Assembly: GCA_031388245.1 (NCBI GenBank)
Contig: JANNED010000225.1
Location: 1 to 19,778 of the forward strand
Direction of reading: 5' to 3'
Length of the DNA: 19,778 nt
Source: JANMDU01 sp031388245
GTDB lineage: Bacteria; Pseudomonadota; Gammaproteobacteria; Burkholderiales; Burkholderiaceae_C
In this document: piece by piece, positions 14,868 to 19,778 of the stretch
Numbering within the stretch: position 1 is the first letter of the stretch
Layout of the letters: each line of letters begins with the position of its first letter
Notes under the pieces: generated by a model
Database searches by the model: none
What the model saw: only the letters and a program-made list of their open reading frames with translations
What the model was told of the DNA's origin: nothing
Position numbers and translations under genes: made by a program

Positions 14868-15571
14868 GCCAGTTCTTCCTTGAGCAAATAGCCCAAGCCG
14901 CGAAGGGTGACGAGCTTGAGCCCTGTGCCAGCGAGTTTCTTGCGCAAGCGGTAGGCCACGACCTCAATCGCCTCGGCCTGCACATCGGCCTGATCTGGAA
15001 ACACGCGGCTGAGCAATTGCTCTTTCGGCAGAGCCTGCCCCATGTGTTCATGCAGCGCTTGGGCAAGCGAAAATTCGCGCGGGCTGAGATCCAAAGCTTG
15101 ACCTTGAATTGACAGATAATTGCTATTAAATTGATAGCTATCTATGTAGCTTTTATGCCGGGAAATCGTTGATTTCTCTTCAAATGCTGGCGAATCAGGC
15201 CATGGCTTGCGTGCATGCGCACGCGCCAAGGCTCGCATACGCGCCTCCAGCTCATCCAGATCGAAGGGTTTGGGTAGATAGTCATCCGCACCCATATTGA
15301 GCCCCAAGATGCGGTCGCCCACCGTGCCGCGTGCCGTCAAAATAATCACGGGCGTGCTCAGCCCCAGTTGGCGAGCATCGGCCAGAATATCCAAGCCATC
15401 TCGCTCAGGCAGAGACAAATCCAGCAGCACCACATCTAGGCTGAGTTTTTGCCAAACCACGAGAGCCTCTTGCCCATTGGCGCATGCTTGAACCAGCCAG
15501 CCAAGGCGCGTGAATGCACGCACCAGCGTTTCGCGCATGGTCTTGTCATCTTCGACCAAGAGGATTTTCAT
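14864..15571 (-). CDS. tctD: OmpR-family response regulator TctD
   Basis: An OmpR/PhoB-type regulator of about 235 aa from ATG 15571. The receiver carries the acidic pocket in LLVEDD, acceptor Asp in VVLLDLSLPERDG (D51), Thr in ILTARG and Lys in YLPKPFD. A winged-helix DNA-binding domain follows (LSPREFSLAQAL ... VYRLRKKL-type region ... TLRGLGYLL). A GTG 15 bp upstream (15586) is an alternative start; neither has a good Shine-Dalgarno. The interdomain linker is unusually polar (HKSYIDSYQFNSN) and is encoded by a 43-bp repeat (15119-15161). It likely activates the divergent tctC genes through 11-bp-phased direct repeats. Confidence 0.91.
   Translation of the reverse strand: MKILLVEDDKTMRETLVRAFTRLGWLVQACANGQEALVVWQKLSLDVVLLDLSLPERDGLDILADARQLGLSTPVIILTARGTVGDRILGLNMGADDYLPKPFDLDELEARMRALARAHARKPWPDSPAFEEKSTISRHKSYIDSYQFNSNYLSIQGQALDLSPREFSLAQALHEHMGQALPKEQLLSRVFPDQADVQAEAIEVVAYRLRKKLAGTGLKLVTLRGLGYLLKEELA
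15119..15161 (+). repeat. 43-bp dispersed repeat, copy B, inside tctD
   Basis: Starts ATTGCTATTAAATTGATAGC and ends TATGCCGG; ungapped alignment to copies A and C. It lies antisense within tctD and encodes part of the linker between the receiver and the DNA-binding domain, keeping the reading frame open. The small inverted repeat GCTAT-N7-ATAGC is perfect here. Confidence 0.75.
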
Positions 15572-15593
15572 GATGGGTATTTTCACTCAAGTG

Positions 15594-15629
15594 CATTGAC
15601 AGGCCATTGACAGCTTGGCTTGAAATACT
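15594..15629 (+). promoter_or_regulatory. Candidate TctD box and promoter upstream of the first tctC
   Basis: CATTGACAG occurs twice (15594-15602 and 15605-15613), an 11-bp period, as is usual for OmpR/PhoB-family tandem sites. A -10-like AATACT lies at 15624-15629, 16 nt after the start of the second TGACAG. The same geometry recurs upstream of the second tctC. On the opposite strand the repeat reads CTGTCAA-N4-CTGTCAA, pointing at tctD, so autoregulation is possible. Confidence 0.5.
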
Positions 15630-15688
15630 CATGCCAACGTGCCTCGCATCTGAATCTGGATGCGGCACAGAACTGCAAGGAGCTGGCG

Positions 15689-16648
15689 ATGCGTCGAGAT
15701 GAATTTTTAAAAACCCTGTTGACTGCTGCCACCGCCGGCAGCTTGCCTCGGCTGGCTTGTGCGGCGGGCTCTCTGAAAATGATGATCCCCGCCAACCCCG
15801 GTGGCGGCTGGGACAGCACGGGGCGCGCCTTGGGCCGGGCGCTCACCGAGGCCAAGGTATTTGATGTGGTGCAGTATGAAAACCGTGGTGGTGCTGCGGG
15901 CGCGTTGGGCTTGGCGCAATATGTGAGCAGTGCCAAGGGCGATCCGGGCAGCTTGATCATGATGGGAGCCGTGATGCTGGGCGGCATCATCACGGCCAAG
16001 CCACCGGTGAGCATCACCCAATGCACGCCGATTGCACGGCTCACCAGCGAGTACAACGTGTTTGTGGTGCCCGCGAACTCGCCGTTCCAGACCATGAAGG
16101 ATGTGGCTGCTGCGATGAAGAAAGACATCGGTGCCGTGAAATTTGGCGGTGGCTCGCGCGGCTCTACCGAGCACATTGCTGCCAGCATTTTGGCGCGCAA
16201 TCTCGGTGCTGATCCGAAAAAGGTCAACTATGTGCCGTTTCGCGGCGGCGGAGAAGCAACGACCGCCATTTTGGGCGGGAACATCAGCGTGGGCGGCTCG
16301 GGTTACAGCGAATTTGCCGAGCACATCAAGGCAGGCAAGATGCGGGCCATTGGCATGACGAGTGAGCGCCGCATCAAAGGTATTGATGTACCCACCTTGA
16401 AAGAGCAAGGCTTCAATGTGGTGATTGGCAATTGGCGCGGTGTCTACGGCGCACCGGGCTTGAATGCCGAGCAACAAGCTGACTTGACGAAAGCGGTGCT
16501 TGCTGCCACCAAGAGCAAGGTTTGGCAAGAGGCTTTGGCGCAAAACGGTTGGACATCTTCCATTGCCACCGGCAAAGAATTTGCGGATTTTGTGGATTAC
16601 GAATTCACCAGCTTGCGCGCCATCATGTACCTCTCAGGCATGGTTTGA
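15689..16648 (+). CDS. tctC: Tripartite tricarboxylate transporter receptor TctC (Bug family), first copy
   Basis: A 319-aa periplasmic solute-binding protein of the Bug/TctC family, which captures carboxylates for the TctAB membrane complex. The N-terminus (MRRDEFLKTLL, then a small-residue stretch ending ACA) is a signal peptide; the RR..FLK pattern is Tat-like with one extra residue between RR and F. Conserved TctC segments: IPANPGGGWDSTGRAL (33-48), ENRGGAAG (64-71), GSRGSTEHIA (155-164) and PFRGGGEA (183-190). ATG 15689 has AAGGAG (15677-15682) 6 nt upstream. It is about 76% identical to the next gene (244 of 319 residues by hand count, no gaps). Confidence 0.92.
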   Translation: MRRDEFLKTLLTAATAGSLPRLACAAGSLKMMIPANPGGGWDSTGRALGRALTEAKVFDVVQYENRGGAAGALGLAQYVSSAKGDPGSLIMMGAVMLGGIITAKPPVSITQCTPIARLTSEYNVFVVPANSPFQTMKDVAAAMKKDIGAVKFGGGSRGSTEHIAASILARNLGADPKKVNYVPFRGGGEATTAILGGNISVGGSGYSEFAEHIKAGKMRAIGMTSERRIKGIDVPTLKEQGFNVVIGNWRGVYGAPGLNAEQQADLTKAVLAATKSKVWQEALAQNGWTSSIATGKEFADFVDYEFTSLRAIMYLSGMV

Positions 16649-16690
16649 GCCTCTTTTTCATGAAATCCTAGGGTTATCCCCGCAGGAATG

Positions 16691-16722
16691 CACAGCCAAC
16701 TGACAGCCAAAGTTCCTATAGT
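16691..16722 (+). promoter_or_regulatory. Candidate TctD box and promoter upstream of the second tctC
   Basis: ACAGCCAA occurs at 16692-16699 and 16703-16710 (11-bp period); the second copy includes TGACAGCC. A good -10 box, TATAGT, follows at 16717-16722, 16 nt after the start of TGACAG. There is no good -35, which fits an activator-dependent promoter. The layout matches the element at 15594-15629. Confidence 0.5.
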
Positions 16723-16763
16723 CGCGTTAAGGCAGTGCTTTCATTTTTCATTAGGAGTTTCTC

Positions 16764-17723
16764 ATGCGTCGTGATGCGTTTTTAAAATCGTTGTTGGCTG
16801 CAGCGGCCATTAGCAGCTTGCCTCAGTGGGCGAGAGCAGCCACCACACTCAAAATGATGATCCCGGCCAACCCTGGCGGCGGCTGGGATGGCACAGGCCG
16901 CGCCTTGGGCAAGGCTTTGACCGAAGCCAAAGTGTTTGATGCGGTGCAATTTGAAAACAAAGGTGGTGCAGCCGGTGCGATTGGGCTGGCGCAGTATGTC
17001 AACAGTGCCAAGGGTGATCCCAATTCGCTCATCATGATGGGCGCTGTGATGCTGGGCGGCATCATCACGGGCAAGCCTCCGGTGAACATCACGCAATGCA
17101 CGCCGGTGGCGCGTCTCACCAGCGAATTCAACGTCTTTGTCGTGCCTGCTGCATCGCCATTCAAAAACATGAAAGATGTGGCGGAGGCGATGAAGAAAGA
17201 TCCAGGCAGCGTGAAAATCGGCGGTGGCTCACGCGGCTCGACAGAGCATATTGCAGCCAGCATGATGGCGCGCGCGATTGGCGTGGATCCTAAGAAGGTC
17301 AACTACGTGCCTTTCCGAGGCGGCGGCGAAGCAGTAGCAGCCATCATTGGCGGCAATGTGAGCTTGGGCGGCAGCGGCTACAGCGAGTTTGCCGAGCACA
17401 TCAAATCCGGCAAGATGCGCACCGTTGGCGTGACGAGCGACAAGCGCATCAAAGGCATCGATGTGCCCACGCTCAAAGAGCAGGGCATTGATGTGGTGCT
17501 GGGCAACTGGCGCGGCGTGTATGGTGCGCCTGGCATCACGCCAGCGCAGCAGGCTGATTTGGTGAAGGCGGTGGTGGCCGCGACCAAGACGAAATTCTGG
17601 CAAGACGAATTAGAGAAAAACGGCTGGACAGCAGCGCTCATGACGGGCAAGGAATTCGGTGATTTTGTCGATGCAGATTTTGCCAATCTGCGCGGCACGA
17701 TGCATCTGGCAGGCATGCTCTAA
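16764..17723 (+). CDS. tctC: Tripartite tricarboxylate transporter receptor TctC (Bug family), second copy
   Basis: A second 319-aa Bug receptor, the same length as its upstream paralog and alignable without gaps. Signal peptide MRRDAFLKSLLAAAA... ends ARA. The IPANPGGGWDGTGRAL, ENKGGAAG, GSRGSTEHIA and PFRGGGEA segments are conserved. Differences concentrate in the signal peptide, in residues about 191-201 and in the last 35 residues. ATG 16764 has AGGAG (16753-16757) 6 nt upstream. It is followed 10 bp later by tctB, so this copy sits in the canonical tctCBA position and probably shares its transcript. The duplicates may bind different carboxylates or simply raise receptor dose. Confidence 0.93.
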   Translation: MRRDAFLKSLLAAAAISSLPQWARAATTLKMMIPANPGGGWDGTGRALGKALTEAKVFDAVQFENKGGAAGAIGLAQYVNSAKGDPNSLIMMGAVMLGGIITGKPPVNITQCTPVARLTSEFNVFVVPAASPFKNMKDVAEAMKKDPGSVKIGGGSRGSTEHIAASMMARAIGVDPKKVNYVPFRGGGEAVAAIIGGNVSLGGSGYSEFAEHIKSGKMRTVGVTSDKRIKGIDVPTLKEQGIDVVLGNWRGVYGAPGITPAQQADLVKAVVAATKTKFWQDELEKNGWTAALMTGKEFGDFVDADFANLRGTMHLAGML

Positions 17724-17733
17724 GGCGCTCAAT

Positions 17734-18234
17734 ATGACAACCCAACGCACAGAAACTTTCGTCGGCGCAGCTTGCCTGCTTTTGGGAGCGCTTCTGGCTT
17801 GGGGTGCCTCCGGCATCTCGTCGGAGGCCGGCTATTCTGGCGTGGGCCCCAATTTCTTTCCGTGGGTGGTGGCGCTCACGCTGCTGGTATGCGGCGCTTT
17901 GCTGCTGCTGCAATCACTCCAAGGCGGCTTTCGTGCGCGTGAAGCGCCCGAGGGCTCGGTAACAGGTGATTGGCTCTCGTTTACTTGGATCAGCGCGGCT
18001 TTGCTGATCAATGCCTTGCTCATCACACAAATCGGCTTTATCGCCAGTTGCACGCTGGCTTTTGTGATGGCGGTGCGTGGGTTTCATATTTCGCAAGGCA
18101 GGCCACGCGCCCCCTTGAATGCTTGGCTCAAAGACGCACTCGTGGGCGCAGCGATCAGTGCGCCGGTTTTTTGGTTGTTCACCAAGGTATTGGGCGTGAA
18201 TTTGCCCGGCTTAACATCGACCGGCTGGTTTTAA
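17734..18234 (+). CDS. tctB: Tripartite tricarboxylate transporter small membrane subunit TctB
   Basis: A 166-aa membrane protein of TctB type. Hydrophobic segments lie at about 9-26, 42-61, 83-115 (probably two helices) and 133-155, giving 4-5 membrane spans as usual for the family. SGVGPNFFPWVVAL (35-48) is the family-like segment after the first helix. It forms the small subunit that pairs with TctA. ATG 17734 is preceded by AAGGCG (17722-17727) at the end of the receptor gene. tctA starts 20 bp after its stop. Confidence 0.9.
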   Translation: MTTQRTETFVGAACLLLGALLAWGASGISSEAGYSGVGPNFFPWVVALTLLVCGALLLLQSLQGGFRAREAPEGSVTGDWLSFTWISAALLINALLITQIGFIASCTLAFVMAVRGFHISQGRPRAPLNAWLKDALVGAAISAPVFWLFTKVLGVNLPGLTSTGWF

Positions 18235-18254
18235 ATCTTAGAAAAATAAACAAC

Positions 18255-19739
18255 ATGGATATCTTTAACGCCCTCATGGCGGGCTTTGCCACCGCCATCA
18301 CCCCGATGAATTTAATGTGGGCATTTTTGGGCTGCCTGATTGGCACGGCAGTGGGCGTGCTCCCCGGCTTAGGCCCGGCGGTGGTGGTGGCCATGCTGCT
18401 GCCGATCACCTCGCAGGTGGACGTGACGGCCTCCATGATTTTCTTTGCCGGCATTTACTACGGCGCGATGTATGGCGGCTCGACCACTTCTATTTTGATG
18501 AATACGCCCGGAGAAGCGGGCTCGCTGATCACCGCGATGGAAGGCAACAAAATGGCCAAGAGCGGGCGCACGGGCGCGGCGCTGGCCACATCAGCAATTG
18601 GCTCATTTGTAGCTGGCACGATTGCCACCGTGGTCGTCACGGTGGCCGCGCCATTCATTGCCGAGCATGCCGTCAAGCTCGGCCCGCCAGAATACTTTTT
18701 GCTGATGGTGCTGTCATTCTGCGCGGTGAGCGCCGTGCTGGGCGGCAGCGTATTGCGCGGCGTGGTGGCGCTCTTCATTGGCTTGGCCATGGGCTTGGTG
18801 GGTCTCGATCAAATCTCTGGTCAGCCGCGGTATACCGGCGGTGTGCCCGAGATGCTCGATGGCATTGAGATCGTGCTGGTGGCTGTGGGCTTGTTTGCGA
18901 TAGGCGAGGCGCTGTATTTGGCGCTGTATCAGGGCAAAGAAGTCGAGTTTCAAAACCCGATGAGCAAGGTTCATATGACGGCAACCGAATGGAAGCGCTC
19001 TTGGCCTGCTTGGTTGCGTGGCACAGCGATTGGCATTCCGTTTGGCACGATCCCCGCTGGTGGCAGTGAGATTCCTACTTTTCTCTCTTACGCGGCTGAG
19101 AAAAAGCTTTCTAAAAATCCAGAAGAATTTGGCAAAGGCGCGATTGAAGGCGTGGCCGGGCCCGAGGCTGCCAACAATGCTGCGATTACGGCAACGCTGA
19201 TTCCGCTGCTCACTTTAGGCATCCCTACGTCCAACACCACGGCCGTGCTGATGGGTGCATTCCAAAGCTACGGCATCCAGCCCGGCCCACAGCTATTTAC
19301 CAGCTCGGCTACCTTGGTGTGGGCGCTGATTGCATCCATGTACATCGGCAATGTGATGCTCTTGATTTTGAATTTGCCACTGGTGGGCCTGTGGGTGAAA
19401 TTGCTCAAAATACCCAAGGCGCATTTGTATGCCGGCATTTTGATTTTCGCCACCGTGGGCGTGTATGGCATGCGGCAAAGTGCGTTTGATCTGGTGTTGC
19501 TGTGGGGCATCGGCCTGCTCGGCCTGCTCATGCGCCGCTTTGATTTCCCTACGGCTCCCGTGGTGATCGGTTTGATTCTTGGGCCATTGGCCGAGGCGCA
19601 AATGCGCAATGCACTCTCTATTGGTGAAGGCAAGTGGACGGTGTTTATTGAGCGGCCGGGGTCGTTATTTTTGCTGTGCGTGATTGTGGCGGTGCTGGTG
19701 TTGCCACGGGTTTTACGCAAGAGGGCTGGAAAGGCTTGA
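18255..19739 (+). CDS. tctA: Tripartite tricarboxylate transporter large permease TctA
   Basis: A 494-aa polytopic inner-membrane protein, the translocating subunit of the TTT transporter; about 12 membrane segments are visible. Family motifs: GVLPGLGPAVVVAMLLP (34-50), YGGSTTSILMNTPGEAGS (73-90), and in the second half GGSEIPTFLSYAAEKKLSKN and GIPTSNTTAVLMGAF. The two halves show the internal repeat typical of TctA. ATG 18255 gives the canonical MDIFNALMAGF start, although the upstream sequence is A-rich with only a weak Shine-Dalgarno. It is the last gene of the locus; no terminator is visible before the window ends. Confidence 0.94.
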   Translation: MDIFNALMAGFATAITPMNLMWAFLGCLIGTAVGVLPGLGPAVVVAMLLPITSQVDVTASMIFFAGIYYGAMYGGSTTSILMNTPGEAGSLITAMEGNKMAKSGRTGAALATSAIGSFVAGTIATVVVTVAAPFIAEHAVKLGPPEYFLLMVLSFCAVSAVLGGSVLRGVVALFIGLAMGLVGLDQISGQPRYTGGVPEMLDGIEIVLVAVGLFAIGEALYLALYQGKEVEFQNPMSKVHMTATEWKRSWPAWLRGTAIGIPFGTIPAGGSEIPTFLSYAAEKKLSKNPEEFGKGAIEGVAGPEAANNAAITATLIPLLTLGIPTSNTTAVLMGAFQSYGIQPGPQLFTSSATLVWALIASMYIGNVMLLILNLPLVGLWVKLLKIPKAHLYAGILIFATVGVYGMRQSAFDLVLLWGIGLLGLLMRRFDFPTAPVVIGLILGPLAEAQMRNALSIGEGKWTVFIERPGSLFLLCVIVAVLVLPRVLRKRAGKA

Positions 19740-19747
19740 ATTGACGA

Positions 19748-19775
19748 ACACGGAAGACACGGAAACTACACGGAA
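19748..19775 (+). repeat. ACACGGAA short repeat cluster, reaching the window edge
   Basis: Three copies of ACACGGAA at 19748-19755, 19757-19764 and 19768-19775, spaced 9 and 11 bp. The cluster starts 8 bp after the tctA stop and may continue beyond the window. Similar CACGGAGGACACGGAG-like strings occur near integrated or variable cassettes in many environmental bacteria (recollection, not checked). Confidence 0.6.
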
Positions 19776-19778
19776 GTC

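Noticed and set aside
15583..17302. Long antisense open frames opposite both tctC genes (15583-16227 and 16823-17302)
   Set aside because: They mirror each other because the two receptor genes are paralogs with similar codon use. The sense genes have signal peptides, family motifs and good Shine-Dalgarno sites; the antisense products have no recognisable features.

Overview
The window looks like chromosomal DNA from a betaproteobacterium of the Burkholderiales, most likely Comamonadaceae or a close relative. This rests on the 5S and tRNA sequences, a tctDE/tctCBA locus with two Bug-type receptors, an FFLEELY-motif protein, and short AT-rich dispersed repeats of a kind I associate with Comamonadaceae. 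It reads as an ordinary, densely coding segment. I see no prophage, transposase, CRISPR array or integrase.

Layout. Positions 1-100 are the 3' end of a 23S rRNA, followed by a spacer, a 5S rRNA (262-376) and a strong intrinsic terminator (387-422), so an rRNA operon ends here. From 562 to 9664 six genes run on the minus strand, read from high to low coordinates: a membrane-anchored alpha/beta hydrolase, a receiver-cyclase response regulator, a large hybrid sensor kinase (Cache, HisKA, HATPase, two receivers, HPt), an FFLEELY-motif protein, a FadD-type acyl-CoA ligase and a metallo-beta-lactamase-fold hydrolase. Spacings are 2, 74, 2, 87 and 79-85 bp. A tRNA-Met(CAT) gene (9774-9850) with its own -10 box and terminator lies just upstream.

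From 9902 to 13422 is a partial phenylacetate (paa) cluster. An enoyl-CoA hydratase (minus) faces away from paaG-paaI-paaK (plus). The ring-epoxidase genes paaABCDE are not in the window.

From 13467 to 19739 is a tripartite tricarboxylate transporter locus. tctD-tctE (response regulator and sensor kinase, minus, 4-bp overlap) diverge from two tandem tctC-like periplasmic receptor genes, then tctB and tctA (plus). The two receptors are the same length and about 76% identical by my count. Each has an 11-bp-phased direct repeat of TGACAG type in its upstream region, a plausible TctD operator.

The most interesting points are these paired candidate operators, a 43-bp repeat present three times (one copy inside the tctD coding sequence and one abutting the paaK ribosome binding site), and a response regulator whose class III cyclase domain keeps both metal-binding aspartates but has lost the canonical substrate and transition-state residues. 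I found no clearly new system. The hybrid kinase/degenerate cyclase pair and the TctD box are the best candidates for follow-up.
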